Shown here in pieces: positions 15,914 to 28,400 of a stretch of 57,427 bases of DNA (positions within the stretch are counted from its first letter, which is position 1; each line of letters starts with the position of its first letter). The position numbers and the translations under genes were made by a program. This DNA comes from a virus, in IMG/VR virus record IMGVR_UViG_3300036671_000177, positions 1 through 57,427 of that record. One strand, given 5' to 3'. Under the pieces are notes generated by a model, which did not search any database, was not told the origin of the DNA, and saw only the letters and a program-made list of their open reading frames with translations.

Positions 15914-17049
15914 TAAACAACACCCATCCCAAACCTAAACTCAATGTGGTTTGTAGTATTTGCATTTTTAATAATTGTTTCTGAATTAGTATTTTTAATT
16001 ACAGAATAGCCAGATAATCCATAAACTGGATTAGAAGATGAAATATTTTCTAGCCTTAGTGCATCTAAGCAAACATAGTAGTTATCTGAAGGAATGTCAT
16101 TTTTTATTACTGTAATATAAAACTTTACAGTATCTACAATATTCCAAGTAAACCCAGATGTTCTAATCAAGTTTTGTAAGGCAACCGAAGAAACAAAGTA
16201 TCTATTTGTTGCAAAATCAATTCCTAAGTCTGTTTCTTTTAGGACTACCTGAAGTCTTGCATACTGTGCATTTGTAGCATTTGCTTCATCTGTATCCGAA
16301 AACTCAACAACAACTCTTACTTCGTCTGGCTGAATTGAAGATTCTCCATTTTTATTTATAACAGAAAATGCAAGTTTTAGTTGATCAGCAGGAGCATTCT
16401 TATTAAAGTCAAGACTTGCGCCAGTTAAGTGTATGTGATTTGATCCTGTTGGAATACCAACTATCCCATTTGCAAGAGATAGATTGCTCATATCTCCTTT
16501 TATAACCATTACGTTATTTAAAAACCTGCACCTTTCATACCGTGAAGATCTTTCCTGGTTTGTAAAAATTTTATTATCTGCATTTGTTTGAAATACTGTA
16601 TTAGCTGTTGCTATAATATTATTTGGTGGATTTGAACCTGAGTCTAAAGGTTCGTAGATTGACTGAATTCCAACAGCACCTGTTTGACTATGGTATTCCC
16701 AGTTTTCTGTTTCACTAAAAGAATAAACTGTTTTGCTATCATATGCTCCTGCAGCAGGGTTTGCTCCAGCAGACCAAACTCCGACTTCAGTTATTTCATA
16801 TCTTTCTGCTGTAGGAAGTTCTGCTGTAAAAACAATTTTTGATTTACCGTTTTCGGTAACATATCCGCGTGAAGTAATTGGTACACGAAACATTTCAAAG
16901 TCTAGGGACTCTTTGCTTGAGTAGTCTCCAAGAACTCCATCAGAAGCAAGTGGCTTTGCTCCACAGCCAATTGCAATATGAGAAGCATAAGCAGGAGCCT
17001 GGCCAATAAGATATTTAGCCAAGATATTTTTACCTATATTAGTTATCAT
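15913..17049 (-). CDS. Minor tail protein, 378 aa
   Basis: A 378-residue protein. The first 110 residues (NIGKNILAKYLIGQAPAYA, HIAIGCGAKP, ERYEITEVGVWSAG) resemble the N-terminal domain of minor tail and baseplate proteins of actinophages, where AIG and EVG(V/L) strands recur. The C-terminal half is beta-rich and contains a carbohydrate-module-like stretch (VVVEFSDTDEANATNAQYARL). A GAAGAGGTG ribosome site stands before the ATG. It lies between the tail hub gene and small fibre-like genes, so it is likely part of the tail tip and host recognition. Confidence 0.7.
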   Translation of the reverse strand: MITNIGKNILAKYLIGQAPAYASHIAIGCGAKPLASDGVLGDYSSKESLDFEMFRVPITSRGYVTENGKSKIVFTAELPTAERYEITEVGVWSAGANPAAGAYDSKTVYSFSETENWEYHSQTGAVGIQSIYEPLDSGSNPPNNIIATANTVFQTNADNKIFTNQERSSRYERCRFLNNVMVIKGDMSNLSLANGIVGIPTGSNHIHLTGASLDFNKNAPADQLKLAFSVINKNGESSIQPDEVRVVVEFSDTDEANATNAQYARLQVVLKETDLGIDFATNRYFVSSVALQNLIRTSGFTWNIVDTVKFYITVIKNDIPSDNYYVCLDALRLENISSSNPVYGLSGYSVIKNTNSETIIKNANTTNHIEFRFGMGVV

Positions 17050-17052
17050 TTT

Positions 17053-17565
17053 CTACACCTCTTCATATATTGTACCATTAAGTATTTCTCCACTATCTAA
17101 TATTTCTACATCTACCTGCTCATCAAGATCAAGAGATGAAACGTTTATAACAAGATCTCCAGTCGTTGGATCTATGTATATAGTTTCTCCATTAGGCCCT
17201 GTTCCGTAGTTTGGCAACTTTGACTCTAGTTTTATAGAAAAGTTTTTAAAATATGTATCTGAGGTGTTTTCTAATTTTATAATATTATTTGGGTTGTATT
17301 GGACATATAGATCTTTTAGATTTTTAATAGGACTATAGATTACATCTTGTCCATTAACAATATCGTTTCTTGAGATATTGATTAACTCTTGTCCCCCAAT
17401 ATTTTCAAAAACTAACTCTACCATCCTCTCTGGATATAAAGTTGGGTTACTAAGCGCAACAAGGGATGGAGTTGCTGCTTTGGTAGCCTTAGTTAATAAA
17501 CTTAACTGGTACATATGCTTTTCAGAAATAGAAGTAGACTGATTTGCTACTGCATCTGTTGCCAT
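17053..17565 (-). CDS. Tail protein of unknown role, 170 aa
   Basis: A 170-residue protein between the hub protein and the minor tail protein. The N-terminus is helical (SEKHMYQLSLLTKATKAATPSL) and the rest is beta-rich, with FKNFSIKLESKLPNYGTG, a DPTTGDLVINVSSL segment and an acidic C-terminus. The first 50 residues could bind the hub. The ATG overlaps the preceding stop (TTTAATGG) and has a GAGGTGA ribosome site. No named family was recognised. Confidence 0.6.
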   Translation of the reverse strand: MATDAVANQSTSISEKHMYQLSLLTKATKAATPSLVALSNPTLYPERMVELVFENIGGQELINISRNDIVNGQDVIYSPIKNLKDLYVQYNPNNIIKLENTSDTYFKNFSIKLESKLPNYGTGPNGETIYIDPTTGDLVINVSSLDLDEQVDVEILDSGEILNGTIYEEV

Positions 17566-20500
17566 TAAATCACCTCACTTAAAAATATTGTCATTGATGG
17601 ACCGCTTTGATCTTTCGAGTACTCTATATTATACACAACAAATCTACTATTTTTTGATGAAACCATATCAATTGAATTATTGATGTAGTCTAAATTAACT
17701 ATATCTCCTAATTGAATCATAGGGTTTGCAAATATTTTAACTCCAACAGACTTTCTTGGTTTCATTATTTTATTAATAACCCAGGACATTAGGTTTTCTG
17801 CAGCATCTTGAGACTGAATGTATGGTACGTCTAAAACAAAATCTTTTTTACCATAAGACATTCTACTTAACTTTATATCCTGATAATCTTTTTTAATTTT
17901 AAATGGTGAGACCACTAACGAAGATTCAGTTATTTCTGAATCAGCCAAGTTGCTATTTTTTGAAAAATATTCATCAACCGTTAAGTCTGTGTTAGATTCC
18001 TGAGTAAATGTTATTCCTTGTATTTTCAAAAAATTTCCAGATGTTGAGTCTAAATTTAAAATAGTGTCTGTTGAATTAAAAACTAAAAATTCTGCCCCAT
18101 AAGATCCTGCTTTAAATCCAGAAACAGTATACCCTTTTATTCTATTAAAGGTGGGAGATAGTTTTGCATAAAGGGCTGGATAGGCCTTATCATATTTAAT
18201 ATTGAATGATGCTGCTTCTCGCATGATTGTTCCGAATTCTTCAAAATACATATTAAAGGCAGGTGGTTCAGCAGAACTTATACCAGATAGATATGTACTC
18301 TGGACCACACCGCTCACAGCGTATTTCATAAAAGAATCATTTGCATTTATTTCAGAATCTCCAAATGCTGATGCTATTGGTGCATTAATCTTAAACGCAG
18401 TATTTTGTGAGTAGTTATTTCCTAAAGCATATATATTTTCAAACATTACTCTCGATGATCCCCTAACAAATAGAGCCATGTTGTTATATACTGGAAGTGG
18501 ATCTTCGTCATCTACCTCTGCAATAAGATTATTATTTATATACAAAAAGAATCTTCTTCTTTTTCCTATATCTTGATACTCTACAGATAAATCATAGACA
18601 GTTGGGGTTTTTTCTGCTGCCATTCTATACTGACCAGTAAATTTTCCATCGTCAACAATTATTCCTGCCAGCCCTTCATATAGTTTAATTGGAATAGCAG
18701 ATGAGCCAGAGGCTTTTATTTTATAAAAAATTACGTCATTTACATTTTTCTTTTCAGAATCATTTAGATTGTTTGCACCAAGTGCAATAATTTCAAAATA
18801 GTAACCATTATTTGTTGATGGATTGATCATGACAGCCAAGCCGCCAGAGCCACCAACTATGCTTATGCTTTTATCTGGAGTAGTTCCTGGAACTGTAAAA
18901 TATGTAGAAGAACCAACAGAAGTTTGTCCAAGATTCCCATCATTTTCAATTTTTCCAACAATTCTCATTCTAGTTCCAAAGTGCTTATACTTGTTGTTTA
19001 ATTCTTTGTATACATAAGAAACAAAGTCTAATGGCGATTCTGTTGTGGTAAATCCTGGACCGTTCATAATTAAAGCCGATGATTGCACCGTTCCTGCTTG
19101 AGTAGAAAGCATAGCATTTATGTTTGACTCAGATATATACTTCGATGCTAAAGCATTTTTAATAATTCCGTTCCTTGATGTTTTTTGTGCAAGGGTATTG
19201 TTAATACCTGCAGGACCTACTGTTGTTAAAGGAGGAGTCTCTTCAAGTTTAAACAAATAGTCTGATTGCATTGTGCATCCCCGCACATTTTCATTGCTAG
19301 ACCAATAAGGACTGACTCCTGCTGAGTGCGAAGCAACTGCTGTTCCAAATTGCCCTCTTCCATGTTTTGCAACAACTCCATTCTTAAGTTTTATAACTCC
19401 AAAAACTTCTTCATAGTTTGGTTCAGCGTAGATCCTTACTAATCCAGTAGGGTAAATCTTTCCATTAAAAGGCAATGAGGAAAAGTATTTTTCATATTCT
19501 TGAACATTATTTATCCAAACATTCCCAGTGCCAGAAATATTATATTGAACAGCATCATACTTGATAATTTCTCCATTTGAATAAAAGTATCCGCTATATC
19601 TTGTTATAAAGAAAATTCCTTCTCCAAGATCCATAACACTGTCAACAACTTTATTGTTTTTTACTGATGGAATTGTTGAAGATAAATTTGAATTTAAAGG
19701 TATTGCACTTAGGGCATAGGTTGATTGATTTTGAATTACTTGATTTACAGATTTTGTGCCTTCTGATCCTCCTAATTCCCAAAGAAGTACTGGCTTATAT
19801 GCCCAGATTTTTTCATTGTCCACAAGGCTTGCCTGCTTTATTGTTCCAACTGATCTTTGTATAGACCTTGTGGTGTAAGTAATTTTTCCATCATTGTATA
19901 CTTCGTTATCCTGAGATGTTATTTCTAAAATATTTGAAAGTTTATTATTTGTTCTTTGATTTTTAATAACGCCCGTATCTGAAAAATCTGTAGTTCCATA
20001 AAGAGTTACATCTGTTGGTCTTTGAATAACTGATGGCATTATATAATCTTTGCTCATCATAACAAAATTATTGTATTCATCAAAAAACATTGCTGTTTGA
20101 GTTGATACTGCAAGATCCTGCAAAACTTCTGCTACACTTCTTTCTGGAGCAATAAAGAAATAAGGAATAATAACTTCAGATTCCCCATCAACTCTTTTAA
20201 AAACATAATTAGAAAATCCTATAGAGTCTAATAGTAGAGAAACTGCAGAACTTACAGATGTATTTGTAAGTAAAATTTGTGGTGCAATCTTTGATTCAAA
20301 ATAAAAAAACAAATCCCTAAGTTCTATAGAAACCTGCTTGGACTGATTATCTAGTTTTGGAAAGCCATCAGAATACATGGTCTTGATTGGCAAATAGTAT
20401 TCAGTTCCAGAATTATCTGTAATTACTTCATAAATTTTAATTTGAATGTTTTTAGAAACATATCTACTAATAATACTTTCTAAATTGTTTGGATGAAATG

Positions 20501-21842
20501 CATCATCAAAATCAAATAAATTTATAGAACCTGTTGATGCAAGAAGTTGACCAACTGGTAGACCACTAACCCCTAAATCGGAAGCACTTTTGTTAACAGA
20601 AAATTCTAAAACTCTATCACTTAAGTCTGAGACAAGTCTTGGAGATAGTTCAATTAAATCAAATGTAGAATCAAACTTATTCATACTATCAATCACAACT
20701 CTTATTCCAGAAATATACTCAAACTCTTTATACTTTGTTTCATTATTTAAGGTAAATGCTGGAGGGTTAGTCAAGTCTGTAACAAAACCTGTTAGTGTTT
20801 CAATCCTGTGTTCTTCAAGTTTCCATCCATAAGATGGAGTAAAAGTTTTCCATTCACCTTTATACCAAATATAGTATGTGCCTAAAGACATGCTATTAGA
20901 AATAACTGTGTATGCTTCTCCTTCTTGGGCTGTATCTGGTTTCAGTGTTACTGAAGATAACTCTGCAACAAATTTAAATATATTAGAATAAATGCTTGGA
21001 ACAATTAGACCATAGGAAACTTCGACGTATCCATCGGAGCCAATGATTGCTTTACCATCTTTTCTTATATCTCTGTCAGAAAAAGATATGGCATCTACCC
21101 AACTATTATTTTTTAATACTTGAATTTTCCAGTTGTTTGGAGTTGTTTTATTTATGTCCCCATAGTATGGATCTAAAAATGTTTTATATGAGTTAGAGAA
21201 TGTTCCATAATCTAATTCTCCCGTATTTGTTTGCATCTTTACTATTAGTCTGTTTGCTGGAATTTTTTCTTTATACACAACAAATGGCGCAGTATCTTCT
21301 ATTCTGTGCTTCCCATTAATAGTCTTATTAGCAACTCCATACTCAGTACCGTTTTCTGTTCTAAAAGAAGTCCAATACTTGAAGGGATCTTTTTTATCTG
21401 ACATATAGTATCTTGGTCTTTTTGCCATATTAATATTTGGATTATGCAAAAACTTTCCATTAAGGTATGTTGCTTTATTAATACCAGACCTTGGCCTTTG
21501 ATAACTAAAGCATTCTTCTAAAGAATATAACATCTTCATTTTTTCTTTAATTGGTTTTAGGATGGTTGGGTTTTCATCATCATCAAATCCACCATCAATA
21601 ACTATGTCTGCATCAGTTGCCCCAGTATAATATTTAATACCATTAGTTCCTGAGTCTAGTGGATCAAACGTGTTTGGTATTGTTTTATAAAAAGAATCTG
21701 TTTGTGTTGGACGATACCTATAGTTTCCTGTCATGCGTATGTTTGTTGCAATATTCATGTTCCACTCAGCAATAACTAAAGATTTTGTTTTAACAGAAGA
21801 ACTTGTCTCTATATAGTTTAATAATTCTTTATCTTGAAACAT
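17565..21842 (-). CDS. Large tail hub / tail-associated protein, 1425 aa
   Basis: A very large tail protein. The middle part (GQLLASTGSINLFDFDDAF, then VSIELRDLFFYFES, then ERSVAEVLQDLAVSTQTAMFFDEYNNFVMMSKD) has the pattern of the gp27-like hub/Tal family: a DUF-type hub with a flexible loop that starts with a strand ending in FD. A LamG/concanavalin-like region (GLAVMINPSTNNGYYFEII) follows near residue 1010, and the C-terminal part has further hub strands ending in QLGDIVNLDY and SGPSMTIFLSEV. The frame is open to 21875, but the ATG at 21842 forms a TAATG overlap with the Dit-like gene and has an AGAGG site. It should sit at the tail tip below the distal tail ring. Confidence 0.75.
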   Translation of the reverse strand: MFQDKELLNYIETSSSVKTKSLVIAEWNMNIATNIRMTGNYRYRPTQTDSFYKTIPNTFDPLDSGTNGIKYYTGATDADIVIDGGFDDDENPTILKPIKEKMKMLYSLEECFSYQRPRSGINKATYLNGKFLHNPNINMAKRPRYYMSDKKDPFKYWTSFRTENGTEYGVANKTINGKHRIEDTAPFVVYKEKIPANRLIVKMQTNTGELDYGTFSNSYKTFLDPYYGDINKTTPNNWKIQVLKNNSWVDAISFSDRDIRKDGKAIIGSDGYVEVSYGLIVPSIYSNIFKFVAELSSVTLKPDTAQEGEAYTVISNSMSLGTYYIWYKGEWKTFTPSYGWKLEEHRIETLTGFVTDLTNPPAFTLNNETKYKEFEYISGIRVVIDSMNKFDSTFDLIELSPRLVSDLSDRVLEFSVNKSASDLGVSGLPVGQLLASTGSINLFDFDDAFHPNNLESIISRYVSKNIQIKIYEVITDNSGTEYYLPIKTMYSDGFPKLDNQSKQVSIELRDLFFYFESKIAPQILLTNTSVSSAVSLLLDSIGFSNYVFKRVDGESEVIIPYFFIAPERSVAEVLQDLAVSTQTAMFFDEYNNFVMMSKDYIMPSVIQRPTDVTLYGTTDFSDTGVIKNQRTNNKLSNILEITSQDNEVYNDGKITYTTRSIQRSVGTIKQASLVDNEKIWAYKPVLLWELGGSEGTKSVNQVIQNQSTYALSAIPLNSNLSSTIPSVKNNKVVDSVMDLGEGIFFITRYSGYFYSNGEIIKYDAVQYNISGTGNVWINNVQEYEKYFSSLPFNGKIYPTGLVRIYAEPNYEEVFGVIKLKNGVVAKHGRGQFGTAVASHSAGVSPYWSSNENVRGCTMQSDYLFKLEETPPLTTVGPAGINNTLAQKTSRNGIIKNALASKYISESNINAMLSTQAGTVQSSALIMNGPGFTTTESPLDFVSYVYKELNNKYKHFGTRMRIVGKIENDGNLGQTSVGSSTYFTVPGTTPDKSISIVGGSGGLAVMINPSTNNGYYFEIIALGANNLNDSEKKNVNDVIFYKIKASGSSAIPIKLYEGLAGIIVDDGKFTGQYRMAAEKTPTVYDLSVEYQDIGKRRRFFLYINNNLIAEVDDEDPLPVYNNMALFVRGSSRVMFENIYALGNNYSQNTAFKINAPIASAFGDSEINANDSFMKYAVSGVVQSTYLSGISSAEPPAFNMYFEEFGTIMREAASFNIKYDKAYPALYAKLSPTFNRIKGYTVSGFKAGSYGAEFLVFNSTDTILNLDSTSGNFLKIQGITFTQESNTDLTVDEYFSKNSNLADSEITESSLVVSPFKIKKDYQDIKLSRMSYGKKDFVLDVPYIQSQDAAENLMSWVINKIMKPRKSVGVKIFANPMIQLGDIVNLDYINNSIDMVSSKNSRFVVYNIEYSKDQSGPSMTIFLSEVI

Positions 21843-22498
21843 TACGCCTCTTCCAGTGCAAGGGATACATTCCAAAAATCAAAGTTTAAACCATTTCTTT
21901 TTACAACTGAATAGTTGAAGTTTGAAAAAAATACTTCAATAATTTCGTTATATTTATTTACATTATTAAATCTATTATCATTTTTGCTGCTATCTGTGTC
22001 TTCAAAATTTGTATACTTATCGTAAGCAAGATAGACCCAGAATGATCCCTGATGGTTATCATACCAATCAAGTAGTTCTACTCCGCCTGAACCACCATCT
22101 GTTGTAAATTCTAATGGGTTAGTTCTAGTTACTGTTTGTTGTAGATCTGCTTTTCCATTATAATTAAAGTTTGCTTTTGTGTCATAGGCCCTGGATGGCA
22201 GCATATTCCATGATGTGTTTATTTCTAGTTTATCAGCAATATGGTATGACCTCATTCGGCCATTAATCATTCTCTCCCGTTTTTCAATTCTAACAGGGGT
22301 AAACTCTATTGCTGACCTATTATCATCAGATAGGATTAAAAAGTTTCCAGCGGTGGTCTCAGAGCCTGTATCGGCCCCTATCTCTTGTCCATCTGGAACA
22401 TAGAACCCATCAATCTTTGTGCCAGGGTTATCTGCAAATAGCATTGCCTGTGGTCTAAAATATTTTTTTCTACCAGACATATAACTATTAGTTGCCAT
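21842..22498 (-). CDS. Distal tail protein (Dit-like), 218 aa
   Basis: A 218-residue protein directly after the tape measure gene, the position of Dit in siphophages. The sequence is beta-rich and contains a RIEKRERMINGRMRSYHIADKL segment, a tail-typical TSWNMLPSRAYDT, and a GGVELLDWYDNHQGSFWVYLAYD block with the aromatic residues seen in Dit-like tail domains. It would form the ring that joins the tail tube to the tip proteins. The assignment rests on synteny and general pattern more than on a firm motif. It shares base 22498 with the tape measure stop. Confidence 0.65.
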   Translation of the reverse strand: MATNSYMSGRKKYFRPQAMLFADNPGTKIDGFYVPDGQEIGADTGSETTAGNFLILSDDNRSAIEFTPVRIEKRERMINGRMRSYHIADKLEINTSWNMLPSRAYDTKANFNYNGKADLQQTVTRTNPLEFTTDGGSGGVELLDWYDNHQGSFWVYLAYDKYTNFEDTDSSKNDNRFNNVNKYNEIIEVFFSNFNYSVVKRNGLNFDFWNVSLALEEA

Positions 22499-25400
22499 TA
22501 GAATCTAGCCCCCCTAATTCTTTGAGCATCTATGCTCTTTATTTGTACCATAACTGCTCTTGCAATATCGTCTGGTTTGGCATCAGATTTTACATTTAGG
22601 TTAAGGTTATAATTATACACTGATCCACCAACTAATTCTCCACTATTCATTTTTTTCATGTTATCTACCCCGTAAGAATCTACAGCATACTTGCTCATAA
22701 CAAATTCTCCAGGAGTCAACATTGCTGGCACAGTGTCTGTACCAACAGAATACCCCCCCTTGGCAAAGTATTTTGGAACTAGTCCTCCTGTTGCAAACGC
22801 CATGTCACGATCAATTCTTAGTCGATTAAATGTATCCATTGCGCTTAAACCTTTACGTTTAGATGTAGGCTCGGTCCTCAAACCCCCATGCCGTGCCTTC
22901 ATTCTCATAGCTTCTGTACTATCGTAAATGTTAGTATAAGGTAAGCCACCCTCTTTCTGACGCGTAGAAGCGTCTTCTAACATTTTTGTAATTGAGTTGC
23001 TATGTATTTCGCTACTAAGGTTAAGTTCCTTTCCTAGGCTATTAATGTTAGCCTGGCGAGCGTTGTCTGCTAGAGAATGGGCTCCTAATTTAACTGAGGG
23101 TGTATTGATACCTAATTGTTTTTTAGCAAATTGCAGGGTTATTTCTTCTAAAAGTTCACTTTCTCTTCCTATAAGGTCATCTGCTTTTAACCCTCCCCAT
23201 TCCGACATATTGGCTATTTGTGTTCTATCTTTAGGGCTATAGGAATTTTTTATAAGCTGCAAAACTTCTTTGTTGCGTGGATCACTAACCGCAAGAGGGG
23301 CTGGTTGTCCAGCTTTTATTAAGCCTCTTTTTATTAGTTCCTTTGCATATAGTGCAGAATCTGTATATGGACTAATAACACTAGCATTTGATATCTTTAA
23401 CGCTTGTCCTGGATTTCTTGTCCAGTAAGTATCAATAGGATTTAGATTGTATGGGAGACCGTTATTGTCCATCAAGTCAGATAATTTAGCAACTATTTTC
23501 TGGTTCTCTTTATTCCATGTTCCAAATAAGTGTGATTGAACTACATCTTCTAATGTAAAATGAAGTGTACTTCTCGGGACAGAGTCAAGAGATCCAGGAT
23601 TATAATTGCCAAAGGGATTAAGAAAAATATCCCCCTTTTTATCACGCACAACTGGATGCCTTGTTGAGTGTAGGGCAGTAACATTTTCAGCACCTGTACT
23701 CCCACCAGGAATTCTAGAGTTTTGCTCAAGCACTGTTTTCGTCTGCAATGCTTTCTTTTGTTCAATAATATCATAAAGTTTATTTGTTTTGTAATCAATA
23801 ATACTTGTAGCATTTTTATTTCCAGTTAAGTGTCCCAACATCATAGCAAAGCCGTCTGCTTGCTCTAAGGTTTGTTGTTTTCCTTTTTTACTAATTGAAA
23901 TGGATGCTATTACATTATCTAAAAATTTATTCGTATCTTCAGTCATATTATTCTTTTTAAAACTATTAAGCAATAACTGATTCTTTTTGTTCTTGGGATC
24001 TAATTTTAAGGCTGCTTTTAATAATCCCTCTGGCGTTGTTTGAACAGCTTCTACTCCAGGTAAATTAGAAAAATCTTGATTGTGTCCTTGAAAAGCAAAC
24101 TTCTTCTCTTGGTTTCCTAATGTATACGTGGGGAACATATTGCCATCAGATTCTATATCTTTTCTTTTATATATAGATCTAATTATATCGTTAGCTTGTT
24201 TATTGCTTTTGTTTATCAATCCTTGAGGCGTTGTTTCAGCAATCTTTGGCAATATTGATGGGGCTTTTCTGCCCAGTCCAGCTAATTTCCCGCTCATTGC
24301 AAGAACACCTTCACGTAATTTATCACTTAAGAGGCTGGGCTGTGCCCACGCAGGCAGGGCGCCTGAAACTTTTGATAGCACCCGTGTTCCAAGTTTATCT
24401 AGTTTTAGAGCTTTGCCAACTGTGCCAATCGGGGCAAACATCAAACCAAGGTGTAAAGCTGTCCCTTTAGCTGTGGCTTCATCCGCGCTTGAACCAAAGA
24501 CAAGCGTATCAAGAAAGTTTTTCATCTTAGATCCAAGTATGCTATTGTTGTCCTCCGCTCCCCAACTTCTGGCAACATTGTGAGCTATACCCAGCCACTC
24601 TTTACGGGATGTTAGCGCATTCCATGCTGTTACCTTTTTACGCCAGCCGCCATCTACAAATTCATATCCATTTTTTGCATACCATACTGCCATAGCCTTT
24701 TCACCTTTTTCAGCAGCTTCTGGGGTAGATGCTGACATTGATGGCAAAGGTTTGACTCTTGATCCAAAATTACTCATTCCCATATTATGTGGAGCACCAC
24801 CAACTTGTCCACCATCTGCAAAATTCTGTGCATTTAATTTATTAAGATTATCTACTCCATACTTTTTAACTGCATCTTTTCTTAATACATATTCTCCTGG
24901 AGTAAGCATTGCAGGGACTGTATCTGTTCCTTTAGGGCTAAACATTCCACCCTCAGCTATATAAGAAACCATGCCTCCCATATTCATTCTTTGGGTTGGT
25001 GCTGATTCTCTACGTGGCATAGGAATTATTCCTCCAGCTGCAAAGTAATTAGGTTTAATTATTCCACCGTTAGATTCATACTGCATTGCAAATCTTCCAC
25101 TTGAGCCACCGCGACTTTTGCTAGGTGCTAGCGCAGCTGCTGCGTCTGCTGCTGCTTTGGCAGCGGCTTTTATGTTGTAGTTACTATCTTTATTTTGATA
25201 AGGGTTAAAAGTTACACCTGCACCAGCGTTTGCTGCTGCAATTGCGTCTGCTGCTGCTATCGCTGCTGTAGTTGCTGCATCTGCTGATTCTGCGGCAGCG
25301 TTAGCTGCATCAAGTGCTGCTGCTGCTGCATCTGCTGCTTCCTCTGTTGCTGCTGCTGATGCTTTTTCAGTACTTGATTCATTGCTACCTTCTTCATTAC

Positions 25401-28400
25401 CACCAGGTAGATTTTTTACAGTTGAATACTGTGCCATTTTTAAAAGTATGTCTTTCCAAATTCCATCAAGTTTACTTGCTGCCTCTAGTAATCCTGCAAG
25501 TGGGGCTGTACCTTCTGCTGCTGCCTGTGCCGCGGCGTAATAATCAATTCTTGCATTAATAGTATCCCACGCAGCTCTTGTTTTACCAAGAACTTCAATG
25601 CTTTCTAATTCCTTATTAATAATTGCTTGTAATTGTGTGTTAGAGTAAACAAGTTTGTCAATTCTTTCTTGTAATGGCTCAATAGAAAATTCTTGAATTC
25701 TGTAAATAGAGTCTTCTATATCTCTAATTGAAATAAGCTTGTCTTCTCTTTTTTCTTCAAGGTTGTAAATATCATCTTGTTTACCCTGAATTTTGCTTAT
25801 TATGTCAAGTCTAAGTACATTATTTTCTAATGCATAGATCTTTTGTGAATTCTCATACTGCTTTTCGTTTATTTGTTCTTGATTTAAACCACTTTGTGGA
25901 CCAACCAAAGACCCAAGTGCATTTTCTCTTGCTTGCTGTAAAGCATTTGCTTGTCCAGAAGCAAACCTTTCAGCGTTTCCTGCTCTTATTTCTTGCACAG
26001 CACGGGCTGCTGAAGATATATCTCCAGATGTTATTGCATCTGCTAAATCAATTTGTTGATTCTGCTGTTCTATAATATCTTTATTAATATCAGAAACCTT
26101 CTGTAGGGCTTCTGCTTGATCATCATATTTTTTATTAACCTCTTCTGCAGCATTTGAAATAATTGTTAAATCATTAGACAAACTACTATTTTCGTCTTGA
26201 ATTTTTTGTATAAGGCGATCACCAAATAATGGGCTAGTCTCTAGTTCACGATTAAGATCACTAACCTCTTCATTTAATTTTTCAATTGGTCTTGAATAGT
26301 TTTCCTCGATTGCTCTTTGTCCATCTTGAAGCTCATCGTTAAGTAGTTCTATTGATCTTTGGAAAGGAGCAATTTTATTTTCAAGGTCTGCTATTGTTTT
26401 TTCATTCCCCTTAATTGTTATTGCATTTGCTCCTGTGCGAATAAGACCTTCTTGTGCAGCAAATAATTCATCTACAAGTTGTCTTCCCTGTTCTGCTGCC
26501 CCTGCAAGATCTCCCTCGTTTAGTTTAACTTGAATATCTATAATCTTTGTTGCTTCAATACTATTGAGATAATCCGCAATATTTTCTGCATCTACCTTTC
26601 CATCTTTTAAGTCTTCAATTAAAAACTTTGCAAGTTCTGGATCTCCAAGTACTGCATCAATCTGATCTGTGCTGTATCCAAGGTCTTTCATCTGAGTGAC
26701 AAGTTTTGGCATCTCCTTATACATCTTAAAGTCTTCATTTGCACGAATTGCTTTATTTAGAACTGCTAGTCGCTCAAGTTCTGTGCTTGCAGTCTTTATG
26801 TTTTTAACATATTTTTTCCATTCAGGATCTGATTTTTTAATTGCTCCGCCTGCAATTGCTGCGGCTTGGCCTTGATCTGAAACAACTGATAACGCTTCTG
26901 CTGCTGTAAGACCACTACCAATCAACATATTGTAGGCCTTAGTTTGATCTTGTATGTTCTTTATTGTGGTTTCATTAGCAAGGTTAAAATCTCCAAGTGC
27001 TTTTTCTTTATATCCCCGATCTACAGCCCTGCCAAATTCTGTTAATCCAGTAATGGTGTCTTTTGATTTTCCCTTGCCTTTTGCAAAGGTAAATAATGCC
27101 TTCTTATCTTTAAGTGCTGCTATCTTAGAAAAATCTTCTGCAGACATTGAGTCCACTGCATCTCTTAGGTCTTGTCCAACGTTCATCTTTAAAAGTCTAT
27201 TTTGTATACCGTCAAAAAGTTTAAAGGCACCCTGTTGTGTTTTTTTATCTCTAAATGCTGCAAGCAATGATTCTACAGGCTTCATTGCATTGAATGCATT
27301 ATCTCTTACTTGCTTTAATCTCATTGCAAGAGAGTCTAGGAATGCTAGGGAATTATTTTTACTACCGCCATCCTTAGGGCCATTATTCAAACTTGCATTC
27401 TTTGACAGTTGAGCTTGTTTTACTGCTTGCATAGTCAATTCAGCAGCAAGACTTGATTTTGCAGAGTTTCTCCCCGCTTCAGTTCCATAGAAATCGGCAA
27501 CTACACCAGCGCCACCTGCTGCTGCAACTCTTTTTTTAATCTCTGCATCTAATTGACCTTCACTAATTGTTCTTAAAAGTGTAATATACTCTTGTATAGT
27601 AGTTTTCTTTGTTTCATCATCAAGATTTTCCCATTGATCCCATAAGGCTAAAAGAGCACCCATATCTTGTGTTTCTGAATTTCCATCTGTATTAATTAAG
27701 GCAATTGCTTCTTTGGTAATTGGGTTTTTAATATTTTCAATTGCTGCTAGTTCAACCTGAAGAGCTTTGAGTCTTGCCATTGCATCCTCTTCTTCAAAAA
27801 ATGCTTCAATATTAAGTTCTTTTCCAGCCATCTTTTGCATAAGTGCAATTGTTGCCATTAACCTGTCTGCCTCTTCAGGATTTTTTGCTGCTATATCTAA
27901 AAGAATATCTGTGCCACCTTTTATTTTTTCAAGAGAATTTATTAGTTCAGCAACTTTTCCTGGATCTTTGGTTCTTGCTGTTATATTTAAAAATTTATCG
28001 AATTGCTTTTCTTTTCCAGCAAAAGTGTTAAGCAAAGAAACTGCTGTGTTAGTGGGCATTTGTCCACTACCAACAATAGTCTTAATCTTTACCTCGAGTT
28101 CTTTGCTTTTTAAGTCTGCTGCAGCATTTAAGAATGAATCAACAAAAGTCCCTTGTCCAGTTGCTTCAGCCTTTGCTTTTACTTGCTCGTTTAGTGAATC
28201 AAAAAAAGCAGCCTCTGTTGCGGCTCGAAGTTTTGCAACATTAAAATTATCAATTTGATTTTTTAATATATCTTTATTTCCTTGTCTTAATGTTTTAATT
28301 CCTTCTAATCTTTTTTTATCTAGTGCAGCAATCTCTATCCCTATATCTTTGCTTTTTTTAGCATCTGTAGTTGCAGCCTTCTTTGCTTCAAGTATTTTTA

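Noticed and set aside
26954-28258. Two plus-strand open frames of 152 and 163 codons inside the tape measure gene
   Set aside because: They are antisense to a confirmed gene, rich in Ser/Phe/Leu as expected for reverse reading of Lys/Glu/Ala codons, and have no ribosome site.
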